Under the pieces are notes generated by a model. That model ran no database searches and was not told where the DNA came from. It worked only from the letters and a program-made list of their open reading frames with translations. The position numbers and the translations under genes were made by a program. A DNA stretch of 64,000 nucleotides from Marinobacter sp. THAF197a (lineage in GTDB: Bacteria; Pseudomonadota; Gammaproteobacteria; Pseudomonadales; Oleiphilaceae), in NCBI RefSeq assembly GCF_009363275.1, contig NZ_CP045324.1, positions 1,922,001-1,986,000 of the forward strand, read 5' to 3'. Each line of letters begins with the position of its first letter. Position 1 is the first letter of the stretch. Positions 44,379 through 53,551 of this stretch are shown here, piece after piece.

Positions 44379-45004
44379 CCACCCGTGTGAAAGTTTGCGG
44401 CTTGACCCGGCCGGAAGATATTGACGTCGCGGTAAGGTGCGGCGCAGACGCCATCGGTCTGGTTTTCTATGAGCCGAGCCCACGCTCGGTTACGGTTGAG
44501 CACGCCAGGGCGCTGGCGGATCGAATACCTGCCTTCGTCACGCTGACCGGTTTGTTTGTGAATCCGGATGCCCGGTTTGTCGAGAGTGTGCTGGATCAGG
44601 TCCCGCTGGATCTGTTGCAGTTCCACGGCGATGAATCCCCGGACTTCTGTGCCAGCTTCGGACGCCGCTGGATCAAAGCGGTCAGGGTTCGCGAAGAGGG
44701 TCAGATAGAGAAGGCCTTTGATGACTATCGCAAGGCCTCCGGCCTTCTGGTCGATGCCTGGGATCCGAATCGTTATGGGGGAACCGGGCAGTCCTTCAAC
44801 TGGGCATTGATTCCTGAACACCGGCCGTTACCCCTGATATTGGCCGGTGGGTTGTCTTCTGCTAACGTAGCCCGCGCCATTGAAGAAGTCAGGCCCTGGG
44901 CTGTCGACGTAAGCGGAGGGGTGGAGCAGAGCAAGGGCAAGAAAGACGCCACCAAACTATCCGATTTTATGAAAGAGGTTCACCGTGTCTGTAAAACTGA
45001 CTGA
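44375..45004 (+). CDS. trpF: Phosphoribosylanthranilate isomerase
   Basis: TrpF performs the Amadori rearrangement in tryptophan synthesis. The 209-aa TIM-barrel protein begins KVCGLTRPEDIDVAVRCGAD with the catalytic Cys, and has QFHGDE and LAGGLSSANV with a late catalytic Asp in VDVSGGVE. It is a free-standing enzyme, not fused to TrpC as in E. coli. It overlaps truA by 4 bp and trpB by 20 bp. Confidence 0.96.
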   Translation: MTTRVKVCGLTRPEDIDVAVRCGADAIGLVFYEPSPRSVTVEHARALADRIPAFVTLTGLFVNPDARFVESVLDQVPLDLLQFHGDESPDFCASFGRRWIKAVRVREEGQIEKAFDDYRKASGLLVDAWDPNRYGGTGQSFNWALIPEHRPLPLILAGGLSSANVARAIEEVRPWAVDVSGGVEQSKGKKDATKLSDFMKEVHRVCKTD

Positions 45005-46205
45005 AGAGATGTTGAAGGCGCTTCCGGATGCGAAAGGTCACTTCGGTGCCTTCGGTGGCCGGTTTGTTTCCGAAACCCTGATGGACTCGTTGATGACGCT
45101 GGAGAAAGAGTATCTCCGGCTGAAAGATGATGCCGAATTCCAGGCCACTTTCGATAAAGACCTGGCGGACTATGTGGGGCGTCCCAGCCCATTGTATTTT
45201 GCCGAGCGACTGACGCGGGAAACCGGTGGTGCCCAGATCTGGCTGAAGCGTGAAGACCTCAACCATACCGGTGCTCACAAGGTGAACAACACCATTGGCC
45301 AGGCGCTTCTGGCCAGTTTCCTGGGCAAGAAACGAATTATTGCTGAAACCGGGGCCGGACAGCATGGTGTGGCAACCGCAACGGTGTGCGCGCGGCTTGG
45401 GCTTGAGTGCCATGTGTTCATGGGGGCGGAAGACGTCAAGCGTCAGTCCCTCAACGTCTACCGGATGAAGCTACTCGGGGCCACCGTGCATGCGGTCCAG
45501 AGCGGCACCAAAACCCTGAAAGATGCCATGAACGACGCCATGCGTGACTGGGTGGCCAATGTTGATGAAACCTTCTATATCATCGGTACCGTGGCTGGCC
45601 CGCATCCCTATCCACTGCTGGTTCGCGATTTCCAGTCGGTGATTGGTCGGGAAACCCGTCGCCAGGCCCTTGAGCAGGCCGGTAAACTGCCGGATGCGCT
45701 GGTAGCCTGTGTTGGTGGCGGCTCCAATGCCATCGGCATGTTCTATCCGTTCCTGTCTGATGAGAATGTTGAGCTTTACGGTGTTGAAGCAGGCGGCCTG
45801 GGTATCGAAACCGGTCAGCATGCCGCACCTCTGTGTGCCGGGCGCCCGGGGGTTCTTCACGGAAACCGTACGTACCTGATGGAAGACGAAAACGGCCAGA
45901 TCGCAGCAACCCATTCGGTCAGCGCTGGCCTGGATTATCCGGGAGTAGGCCCAGAGCACTCCTGGTTGAAAGACATCGGTCGCGCCAATTATGTCTCGGT
46001 CACCGATGACGAAGCGCTGGACGGTTTCCGTAAGCTGACCCGTGTTGAGGGTATTATGCCGGCGCTGGAAACCGCCCATGCGGTTGCCTACGCGCTTAAG
46101 CTGGCAGCAACCATGGACAAGGACAAGATGATCGTGATCAATGTCTCCGGCCGTGGCGACAAGGATATTCACACCATTGCCCAGTTGGATGGCATTGAGA
46201 TCTGA
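44985..46205 (+). CDS. trpB: Tryptophan synthase beta chain
   Basis: TrpB condenses indole with serine using pyridoxal phosphate. The 406-aa protein (E. coli 397) has the PLP lysine Lys99 in LNHTGAHKVNNT and the phosphate-binding GGGSNAIG. It starts at GTG within the trpF 3' end (20-bp overlap). trpA follows after 17 bp. In P. aeruginosa trpBA lies elsewhere beside trpI, so this trpFBA grouping differs from that genus. Confidence 0.97.
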   Translation: MSVKLTEEMLKALPDAKGHFGAFGGRFVSETLMDSLMTLEKEYLRLKDDAEFQATFDKDLADYVGRPSPLYFAERLTRETGGAQIWLKREDLNHTGAHKVNNTIGQALLASFLGKKRIIAETGAGQHGVATATVCARLGLECHVFMGAEDVKRQSLNVYRMKLLGATVHAVQSGTKTLKDAMNDAMRDWVANVDETFYIIGTVAGPHPYPLLVRDFQSVIGRETRRQALEQAGKLPDALVACVGGGSNAIGMFYPFLSDENVELYGVEAGGLGIETGQHAAPLCAGRPGVLHGNRTYLMEDENGQIAATHSVSAGLDYPGVGPEHSWLKDIGRANYVSVTDDEALDGFRKLTRVEGIMPALETAHAVAYALKLAATMDKDKMIVINVSGRGDKDIHTIAQLDGIEI

Positions 46206-46222
46206 AGGTATCAGGAGCAGGC

Positions 46223-47035
46223 ATGAGCCGAATTGAAGGCGTACTGAAATCATTGAAAGAGCAGGGTCGAAAGGCGCTGATACCGTATATCACCGCCGGT
46301 GACCCAGAGCCGGGGCAGACGGTCAGTCTGATGCACACCCTGGTGGATGCTGGCTCAGACATCATTGAGTTGGGCGTGCCGTTTTCCGATCCCATGGCGG
46401 ACGGGCCTGTTATCCAGCTTGCCTGTGAGCGAGCCCTGGTGCACGGCACGTCCCTGCGCCAGGTAATCGGAATGGTCAAGGAATTCCGGAAGACCAACAC
46501 CACCACACCGGTGGTACTGATGGGGTATCTGAACCCGATGGAAGCCATGGGTTACGAGGCGTTTGCGGATGCTGCGGCCGATGCGGGTGTAGACGGTATC
46601 CTCACCGTTGACCTGCCACCGGAAGAGGCCGAAGACGTCGCTCCATTGTTTTCCGCCCGTAACATGGACCCAATCTTCCTGCTGGCGCCCACCACCACGG
46701 ATGAGCGCATCAAGGCAATCAGCGAACACTCATCCGGTTATGTGTACTATGTTTCAATCAAGGGCGTGACTGGGTCGGCAACCATCAATGTTGATGAAGT
46801 GGCGAAAAAAGTGGCCCATGTGCACGAACTGACGGCGCTGCCGGTCGGTGTCGGATTCGGAATCCGGGATGCGGAGACAGCGGCTGCCGTTGGCAAAGTA
46901 TCCGATGGTGTAATTGTCGGAAGCGTGCTGGTCGATACAATAGCCCGACACCAGACAGATCCCGAAGCCCTGGCCAAGGCGCTGACGGATCTGTTGCACC
47001 CGATGCGTGAAGCCCTGGATAGTCTGGCATCCTGA
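46223..47035 (+). CDS. trpA: Tryptophan synthase alpha chain
   Basis: TrpA releases indole from indole-glycerol phosphate and channels it to TrpB. The 270-aa TIM barrel has the catalytic pair Glu49 and Asp60 in DIIELGVPFSDPMADGP, and the loop-6 block YVSIKGVTGS. A CAGGAGCAGGC ribosome site precedes the ATG. accD follows after 38 bp. Confidence 0.97.
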   Translation: MSRIEGVLKSLKEQGRKALIPYITAGDPEPGQTVSLMHTLVDAGSDIIELGVPFSDPMADGPVIQLACERALVHGTSLRQVIGMVKEFRKTNTTTPVVLMGYLNPMEAMGYEAFADAAADAGVDGILTVDLPPEEAEDVAPLFSARNMDPIFLLAPTTTDERIKAISEHSSGYVYYVSIKGVTGSATINVDEVAKKVAHVHELTALPVGVGFGIRDAETAAAVGKVSDGVIVGSVLVDTIARHQTDPEALAKALTDLLHPMREALDSLAS

Positions 47036-47073
47036 GGGGCCGGCTTCCAGGCATCAAAGGACAGGATGAAAGC

Positions 47074-48003
47074 ATGAGTAACTGGCTGGATAAGATCATG
47101 CCGAGCAAGATTCGCTCGGAATCGCGGCAACGTACCGGGGTGCCGGAAGGGCTGTGGAAGAAGTGCCCCAAGTGCGGGGCGTTTTTATACAAGCCTGAAC
47201 TCGAGAAAAACCTGGACGTCTGCCCGAAGTGTAACCACCACCTGCGTGTGTCTGCCCGGCGCCGGCTGGACATCTTCCTCGACAAGGACGGCCGCGAAGA
47301 AATAGCCGCAGAACTGGAGCCTTCTGATCGGCTCAAGTTCAAGGACAGCAAGCGCTACAAGGACCGGCTTTCAGCAGCCCAGAAAGCAACCGGCGAAAAA
47401 GACGCCCTGGTCGCTATGAAGGGTTCAACGATGGGCGTTCCCCTGGTGGCTTGTGCTTTCGAGTTCAACTTCCTGGGCGGTTCCATGGGCCAGGTGGTTG
47501 GTGAGAAATTCGTACAGGCGGCCAATGTTTCCCTTGAGCACCGTATTCCCCTGGTCTGCTTTTCTGCCAGCGGTGGCGCCCGTATGCAGGAGGCCATTCT
47601 GTCGTTGATGCAGATGGCAAAGACCGCTGCAGTGCTGGAGAAGCTCAAGCAGGAAGGCATTCCCTACATTTCGATCATGACCGATCCGGTGTTCGGCGGT
47701 GTGTCTGCCAGCCTCGCGATGCTGGGCGACCTCAATATAGCCGAGCCTTATGCGCTGATCGGTTTTGCGGGCCCCCGGGTGATCGAGCAGACCGTCCGCG
47801 AGAAACTGCCGGAAGGTTTCCAGCGCAGTGAATTCCTGCTGGAACACGGTGCTATCGATATGATTCTGCACCGGCACCAGATGCGCGAGCGGGTAGCCCA
47901 CGTTCTTGCCAAGTTCACCGGCCAGGAAAAGCCAGGCACGGAAGATCCCATCGAGTTCGAGATCACGGAAAAACCCGACACAGATGAACCCTCCCAGCAC
48001 TGA
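47074..48003 (+). CDS. accD: Acetyl-CoA carboxylase carboxyltransferase beta subunit
   Basis: AccD with AccA transfers carboxyl from biotin to acetyl-CoA, making malonyl-CoA for fatty acids. The 309-aa protein (E. coli 304) has the zinc ribbon Cys31, Cys34, Cys50 and Cys53, and the crotonase-like SASGGARMQEA and GGVSASLAMLGD blocks. folC starts inside its 3' end, the same accD-folC order as in E. coli and Pseudomonas. Confidence 0.97.
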   Translation: MSNWLDKIMPSKIRSESRQRTGVPEGLWKKCPKCGAFLYKPELEKNLDVCPKCNHHLRVSARRRLDIFLDKDGREEIAAELEPSDRLKFKDSKRYKDRLSAAQKATGEKDALVAMKGSTMGVPLVACAFEFNFLGGSMGQVVGEKFVQAANVSLEHRIPLVCFSASGGARMQEAILSLMQMAKTAAVLEKLKQEGIPYISIMTDPVFGGVSASLAMLGDLNIAEPYALIGFAGPRVIEQTVREKLPEGFQRSEFLLEHGAIDMILHRHQMRERVAHVLAKFTGQEKPGTEDPIEFEITEKPDTDEPSQH

Positions 48004-49282
48004 CGCAAGGCCCGTACCGGTCCCTCCCGGGGCCGGTGCGTCTGTTGAAAAGTGGCTTCAGTATCTGGAAGCCATTCATCCCACCGAAATTGACCTTGGC
48101 CTGGATCGGGTTCTGGTGGTTTTGCGCCGCCTGTTTCCGCGAAAGCCAGCAGCGCGAATCATCACTGTAGCGGGCACCAACGGCAAAGGCACGACCGTGG
48201 CGGCCCTGGAGTCGCTTTTGCGGGCCGCCGGGCGAACCACCGGAGCTTATACTTCTCCCCATCTTCAGCGTTATAACGAGCGGGTGCGGATTAACGGTCA
48301 GGATATCAGCGATGCCGCGTTGATATCCGCCTTCGAACAAGTGGAGGCGGCACGGGGTAAGGTTTCCCTGACCTACTTTGAATTCGGAACCCTGGCAGCC
48401 TTCGTGGCGCTCGCCGACGCGGGTGTCGAAGACTGGATTCTGGAGGTCGGCCTTGGTGGACGTCTGGATGCCGTTAATGTGCTGGACGCTGACTTCGCGG
48501 TGATCACCTCTATTGATATCGACCATATCGGATTTCTGGGCGATAACCGGGAAGTGATCGGCTTCGAAAAGGCCGGTGTTCTGCGGCCCGGGATTACTGC
48601 GGTCTGTGCAGATCCGGAGCCTCCCGCCTCTGTGCTTCAGCAGGCCGCCGCGCAGAAGGTCAATCTTAAGGTGACCGGGCGTGATTACCGGCTCAGGCCG
48701 GTTGGCGATTCCGTTGAGCTGACGATCGAGGGGCTCAGTATAACCCTGCCGGCCGGCCCGCTACCTGTCGAAAGTGTTGCGGCAGCGGTGGTGTTGGCGC
48801 GGGTGTTGGCGCCAACCATGACTGTCAGCCTGTTAGCGGATACAGCCAGGTCTGTAACGGTGCCGGGGCGTTTTGAGCGGTTGAGAACAAGGCCGGATGT
48901 GATCGTGGATGTTGGTCACAATCCCCATGCCGCACGCTGGTTGGCTCAGCGGCTTGAGTTGCAGCGGTCAGGGCAGGGCAAGGTGTTCGGTGTTTATGCC
49001 GCTCTGGCGGATAAAGACGTGGAGGGGGTAATGCGGGCCATGGCGCCAGTTGTCGAACGCTGGTGGTTCGCCGGTCTCGATGTGCCGCGCGGGCTGGAGG
49101 TGCAGACTCTGGTGGAGCGGGCGCGGGCTTGCGGAATTGCCGGTTGCACGACGTCTGAGTCTGTGGCTGATGCCATGGCTTCGGTACTGGCGGAGGCCGG
49201 CGAGAACGACACTATCGTGGTATTCGGTTCGTTCTACACCGTTGCGGAGGCCCGGGCCCGACTTGCCGGCGAAGTCTCTTAA
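47984..49282 (+). CDS. folC: Folylpolyglutamate synthase / dihydrofolate synthase
   Basis: FolC adds glutamate to dihydropteroate and to folates. I start it at ATG 47984 (432 aa; E. coli 422), which overlaps accD by 20 bp. An earlier in-frame ATG at 47906 would add 26 basic residues copied from inside accD and is unlikely. The P-loop VAGTNGKGTT (residues 62-71), the Mur-ligase-like SPHLQRYNERVRING block, and DVGHNPHAA are present. Confidence 0.95.
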   Translation: MNPPSTDARPVPVPPGAGASVEKWLQYLEAIHPTEIDLGLDRVLVVLRRLFPRKPAARIITVAGTNGKGTTVAALESLLRAAGRTTGAYTSPHLQRYNERVRINGQDISDAALISAFEQVEAARGKVSLTYFEFGTLAAFVALADAGVEDWILEVGLGGRLDAVNVLDADFAVITSIDIDHIGFLGDNREVIGFEKAGVLRPGITAVCADPEPPASVLQQAAAQKVNLKVTGRDYRLRPVGDSVELTIEGLSITLPAGPLPVESVAAAVVLARVLAPTMTVSLLADTARSVTVPGRFERLRTRPDVIVDVGHNPHAARWLAQRLELQRSGQGKVFGVYAALADKDVEGVMRAMAPVVERWWFAGLDVPRGLEVQTLVERARACGIAGCTTSESVADAMASVLAEAGENDTIVVFGSFYTVAEARARLAGEVS

Positions 49283-49374
49283 ACTTTGTCCATGGCAGGC
49301 GCCGGAGCTTTGTGTTAACGGCACTCGGCGGTTAGTATCAATACCAAACTGTTAGGTTAAGGGAGCCCTTTCTC

Positions 49375-50055
49375 GTGAACGGATTGAAACAAAGAATCAT
49401 TGGTGCGCTGGTTCTGGTCTCCCTGGCTGTGATTTTTGTGCCGATGATATTTGACGAGCCCCATTCCGAGCGCCAGTCCCGGCCTGTCACCATCCCCGAG
49501 GAGCCGCCGTTCCCTGAAGTGGACGTTCCCCCGGAGCCGGCCCTTGGCGGCAGCGACTACGGCATGAATTCAGCGCCTCAGGACACTCCCGCTACGGAAT
49601 CAGCTCCCGGTTATCGACTGATTGAAGGCGTTGAGGAGCCTGCGCCAGAATCGTCCAGCGCCCGCGTGCCCGCGGCCCAGGTAGCAGAGCCGGTTACCCG
49701 CACGACGGATAGCCCTGCAGCCAGCTCAGAACCTCAGCCACAGGTTTCGCAATCCTCTGAGCCTGCAACTTCTGCCAGCTCGGCGGTGGAATCCGCTGAG
49801 TTCACCCGGTCACTTGAAGGTGCCTGGGTTGTCCAGCTTGGCAGCTTTGGTAATGCCGACAATGCCCGCCGGCTGCGCGACAATGTTCGCGACATGGGGT
49901 ACGGCGCCCACCTACAGCAAGTGGAGCGCGGCGACACCACGTTGACCCGGGTGTTCAGCGGGCCGTTTGTCAACAAGTCCGAGGCCGAGGCCGCCAAGAA
50001 AGCCTTGGATGATGCCTTCTCACTGAACAGCCTGGTTACCTCCGGCGGAAAGTGA
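49375..50055 (+). CDS. dedD: DedD-like SPOR-domain protein
   Basis: SPOR proteins bind denuded septal peptidoglycan and aid division. The 226-aa protein starts at GTG (AAGGGAG upstream). It has a short cytosolic start, one transmembrane helix (about residues 9-26), and a Pro/Ser/Glu-rich periplasmic linker. A C-terminal SPOR domain (about 148-226, beginning GAWVVQLGSFGNADNARRL) follows. The position between folC and cvpA is the classical dedD site. Confidence 0.92.
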   Translation: MNGLKQRIIGALVLVSLAVIFVPMIFDEPHSERQSRPVTIPEEPPFPEVDVPPEPALGGSDYGMNSAPQDTPATESAPGYRLIEGVEEPAPESSSARVPAAQVAEPVTRTTDSPAASSEPQPQVSQSSEPATSASSAVESAEFTRSLEGAWVVQLGSFGNADNARRLRDNVRDMGYGAHLQQVERGDTTLTRVFSGPFVNKSEAEAAKKALDDAFSLNSLVTSGGK

Positions 50056-50147
50056 CCCGGTGACTTGCAATTTATGAGCCTCAGGCGGTTTGGTGACGCC
50101 CGGTTTCCTGTTAGAATTCGCGCTTCCTTTTCTCCATCGGGTTTTTC

Positions 50148-50717
50148 ATGGACGCGCTGATCTGGATTGACTGGGTCATCATTGCTCTGATTGCTGTTTC
50201 CACGCTGATCAGTCTGAAGCGGGGCTTTGTTCGCGAAGCCCTGTCGCTGGTGACCTGGGTTGCGGCATTCATCATTGCCCGCACGTTCCATCCTCAGATG
50301 CAGTCATTGCTTGAATCCACCGTGGAAACACCACTGGTGCGTTTGATTGCGGCCTTTGCAATTCTGTTTTTCGGCACCCTGATTGTGGGCGCTATTATCA
50401 ATAATATGATTGGTCATCTGGTGCGGGCGACCGGATTGTCAGCCACCGACCGCGTTCTCGGCATGGGGTTCGGGTTGCTGCGGGGTGTGGTGGTGGTCAT
50501 TGTCGGTATCGCGTTTACCCGCTACACACCGCTTGCCGAAGATACCTGGTGGAGAACGTCAGTGATGATCGACCGTCTGGCGGTGGTCGAAGACTGGTCC
50601 CGCCGAACCCTGGGTGATGAATTTGCCCGGTTCCTGGGCCCCGAAGCAGGGGCCGGGTACAGCACCGAATCCTCAACAGAGCAGGAAGGCGTGGAACCCA
50701 CGCCTGCATCCCGTTAA
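50148..50717 (+). CDS. cvpA: CvpA-family membrane protein
   Basis: This 189-aa inner-membrane protein has four hydrophobic helices (about residues 5-25, 30-47, 64-86 and 101-124) and the family block SLKRGFVREALSLVTWV. The C-terminal tail is soluble and Glu/Thr-rich. CvpA is tied to colicin V export in E. coli and to envelope integrity more generally. It lies directly before purF as usual, 34 bp away. Confidence 0.93.
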   Translation: MDALIWIDWVIIALIAVSTLISLKRGFVREALSLVTWVAAFIIARTFHPQMQSLLESTVETPLVRLIAAFAILFFGTLIVGAIINNMIGHLVRATGLSATDRVLGMGFGLLRGVVVVIVGIAFTRYTPLAEDTWWRTSVMIDRLAVVEDWSRRTLGDEFARFLGPEAGAGYSTESSTEQEGVEPTPASR

Positions 50718-50751
50718 CATTCAGATTTAACACTCGGAGAGTTCCCCAGCC

Positions 50752-52275
50752 ATGTGCGGCATTGTCGGTATTGTCAGTACTTCAAACGTCAACCAGCTTC
50801 TTTACGATGCACTGACTGTTCTTCAGCACCGTGGCCAGGATGCGGCGGGTATTGTGACTTTTCAGGATAACCGGTTTTTTCTGCGCAAGGACAATGGCCT
50901 GGTCCGGGACGTATTCCATACCCGGCATATGCGCAGGCTGGTAGGCAATGTGGGGATCGGTCACGTCCGTTACCCCACCGCTGGCAGTTCAAGCTCTGCC
51001 GAGGCCCAGCCGTTTTACGTGAACAGCCCCTATGGCATTACTCTGGCACACAACGGCAACCTGACCAATGCCGATGACCTGAGCAGCGATTTGTTCCGCA
51101 CCGATCTGCGCCACATCAACACCAATTCCGATTCCGAAGTGTTGCTCAACGTATTTGCCCATGAGCTGCAGAAGCTTGGGAAACTGAACCCGACCAAAGA
51201 CGAGATCTTTGCCGCCGTCCGCGCCGTGCACAAGCGGTGCCGGGGTGCCTATGCTGTTATCGCGATGATTACCGGCTACGGCATTGTCGGTTTCCGCGAC
51301 CCCAATGGCATTCGCCCGGCCTGTTACGGTGTGCGGGAAAGCGACGATGGCCAGAAAGAATATATGATCGCCTCGGAGAGCGTGGCTCTGAACGCCGCCG
51401 GCTTCGAGATCGTTCGGGATATCGCACCGGGTGAAGCGGTTTACATCGAAACAGACGGTACCCTCTATACCGAGCAATGTGCGGAATCCCCCAAGCTGTA
51501 TCCATGCATCTTCGAGCACGTCTATTTTGCTCGTCCCGACTCCATCATGGACCGGGTGTCGGTATACAAGGCACGCCTGCGCATGGGCGAAACCCTGGCA
51601 GACAAGGTGCTCAGGGAGCGGCCGGACCATGACATTGATGTGGTGATCCCGATTCCGGACACCAGCCGGACGTCGGCCATGCAGATGGCCTATCAGTTGG
51701 GCGTCAAATACCGGGAAGGCTTTATCAAGAACCGCTATATCGGGCGGACGTTCATCATGCCCGGCCAGAAAATGCGGAAGAAGTCGGTGCGCCAGAAGCT
51801 CAATCCCATAGACCTGGAGTTCCGCGGCAAGAACGTCATGCTGGTTGATGATTCCATCGTCCGGGGAACCACCTGTAAGGAGATCGTTCAGATGGCCCGT
51901 GACGCCGGTGCCCGGAACGTCTACTTCGCCTCGGCAGCGCCGCCTGTGCGTTATCCCAACGTATACGGCATTGATATGCCCTCGGCCAGTGAGCTGATTG
52001 CCCACGACCGTTCGGTGGAGGAGGTTCGGGAGCAGATCGGTGCTGACTGGCTGGTATACCAGGACCTGGAAGACCTGATTACCTGCGTCAACGATGTCAA
52101 CGACGATATCGATGGTTGGGAGTGCTCGGTGTTTACCGGTGATTACGTAACCGGTGACGTAGACGAGGCCTACCTGCGCCGGCTCGAGGACCTGCGTAAA
52201 GACGAGAAGCGTCCCGGTGGGCAGATCATCGATGGTGATAATGCCATTATCGACCTCCATAATGACGAAGACTGA
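50752..52275 (+). CDS. purF: Amidophosphoribosyltransferase
   Basis: PurF commits PRPP to purine synthesis using glutamine. The 507-aa protein (E. coli 505) begins MCGIVGIV, so Cys2 becomes the N-terminal nucleophile of the glutaminase domain after Met removal. The PRPP-binding signature VMLVDDSIVRGTT is in the C-terminal domain. No PurR-type operator was recognised in the short gap upstream, where cvpA reads through. Confidence 0.97.
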   Translation: MCGIVGIVSTSNVNQLLYDALTVLQHRGQDAAGIVTFQDNRFFLRKDNGLVRDVFHTRHMRRLVGNVGIGHVRYPTAGSSSSAEAQPFYVNSPYGITLAHNGNLTNADDLSSDLFRTDLRHINTNSDSEVLLNVFAHELQKLGKLNPTKDEIFAAVRAVHKRCRGAYAVIAMITGYGIVGFRDPNGIRPACYGVRESDDGQKEYMIASESVALNAAGFEIVRDIAPGEAVYIETDGTLYTEQCAESPKLYPCIFEHVYFARPDSIMDRVSVYKARLRMGETLADKVLRERPDHDIDVVIPIPDTSRTSAMQMAYQLGVKYREGFIKNRYIGRTFIMPGQKMRKKSVRQKLNPIDLEFRGKNVMLVDDSIVRGTTCKEIVQMARDAGARNVYFASAAPPVRYPNVYGIDMPSASELIAHDRSVEEVREQIGADWLVYQDLEDLITCVNDVNDDIDGWECSVFTGDYVTGDVDEAYLRRLEDLRKDEKRPGGQIIDGDNAIIDLHNDED

Positions 52276-52304
52276 ACCCCTAACGCCCGTGCCAGGAGAA
52301 CACT

Positions 52305-53528
52305 ATGACAATCGGCCGTGAAGAACATCTCTGGATTCCTGAATCGGATCTGGACGGTATGTCAGTGGATACCCTGGCAGTGAGGGCAGGGCAGGTCCGG
52401 ACCGGTCAGCTGGAGCACAGCGACGCCATCTTTCCGACCTCCAGTTTCGTCTATGGCAGTGCAGCCCAGGCGGCAGCCCGTTTTGGTGGTGAGGAGCCCG
52501 GCAACATCTATTCCCGCTTTACCAATCCAACCGTTCAGGGTTTTGAGGCCCGCATCGCTGCCATGGAAGGTGGAGAAAAGGCCGTTGCCACTGCCTCGGG
52601 CATGGCGGCCATCCTGAGTACCTGTATGGCGTTGCTGCAGTCCGGGGATCACGTTATCTGTTCCCGTGGCGTGTTTGGCACCACCAACGTGTTGTTCCAG
52701 AAGTATATGGCGCGTTTCGGGGTTGAGACCACGTTCGTTAGCCTGACGGATGCAGACGGCTGGGAGGCAGCAGTCCGGCCGGAAACCCGGATGCTGTTTA
52801 TTGAAACGCCATCCAACCCGCTTTGTGAAATCGCTGACATGGACGCATTGTCGGCGCTGGCCAGGGCCAACGATGCCCTGTTTGTGGTGGATAACTGTTT
52901 CTGCACGCCGGTATTGCAGCGACCCCTGGAACAGGGGGCGGATCTGGTGATCCATTCAGCCACAAAGTACCTGGATGGCCAGGGCCGCTGTGTTGGCGGA
53001 GTGGTGGTAGGGCCTGCCAGGTATCTGGATGAGATCTACGGGTTCCTGCGATCTGCCGGGCCCACCATGAGCCCGTTCAATGCCTGGGTGTTCCAGAAGG
53101 GGCTGGAAACCTTACCGATTCGTATGCGAGCCCACTGCAACAATGCGTTAGAGTTGGCGAACTGGCTCGAACGCCAGCCAAGCGTGGAAAGAGTGTTCTA
53201 CGCGGGTCTTGAAAGCCATCCCCAGCATCAGCTGGCGAAGAAGCAACAGGACGGGTTTGGCGGAATTGTGTCGTTTCTGGTCAAAGGGGGCAGAGAAGAA
53301 GCCTGGCGCTTTATTGATGCCACCCGAATGATTTCAATCACAGCGAATCTGGGTGATGTGAAAACCACCATTACCCACCCGGCGACGACAACCCATGGCC
53401 GGTTATCTCCCGAGGATAAAGACAAGGCGGGCATCACCGAGAATCTGATCCGGTTGTCTGTTGGCATTGAAGCCATTGATGACCTGAAAACCGATCTGAC
53501 ACGGGGTTTTCAGGCGCTGAAAGACTAA
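52305..53528 (+). CDS. metZ: O-succinylhomoserine sulfhydrylase
   Basis: MetZ makes homocysteine directly from O-succinylhomoserine and sulfide. The 407-aa PLP enzyme of the Cys/Met metabolism family has Lys221 in HSATKYLDGQGR and the conserved RFTNPTVQGFE. Its place after purF is the MetZ site of Pseudomonas, which favours it over MetB or MetY. It links to the asd and sulfate-assimilation genes of the window. Confidence 0.94.
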   Translation: MTIGREEHLWIPESDLDGMSVDTLAVRAGQVRTGQLEHSDAIFPTSSFVYGSAAQAAARFGGEEPGNIYSRFTNPTVQGFEARIAAMEGGEKAVATASGMAAILSTCMALLQSGDHVICSRGVFGTTNVLFQKYMARFGVETTFVSLTDADGWEAAVRPETRMLFIETPSNPLCEIADMDALSALARANDALFVVDNCFCTPVLQRPLEQGADLVIHSATKYLDGQGRCVGGVVVGPARYLDEIYGFLRSAGPTMSPFNAWVFQKGLETLPIRMRAHCNNALELANWLERQPSVERVFYAGLESHPQHQLAKKQQDGFGGIVSFLVKGGREEAWRFIDATRMISITANLGDVKTTITHPATTTHGRLSPEDKDKAGITENLIRLSVGIEAIDDLKTDLTRGFQALKD

Positions 53529-53551
53529 ACTCACTGACGGTTTGAGCATTC

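Noticed and set aside
47906..47983. Longer folC start
   Set aside because: It would add 26 basic residues encoded inside accD, with no family match.
50989..52260. 423-aa open frame on the - strand opposite purF
   Set aside because: It is a shadow of the purF reading frame; its translation has no recognisable motif, and purF is certain.
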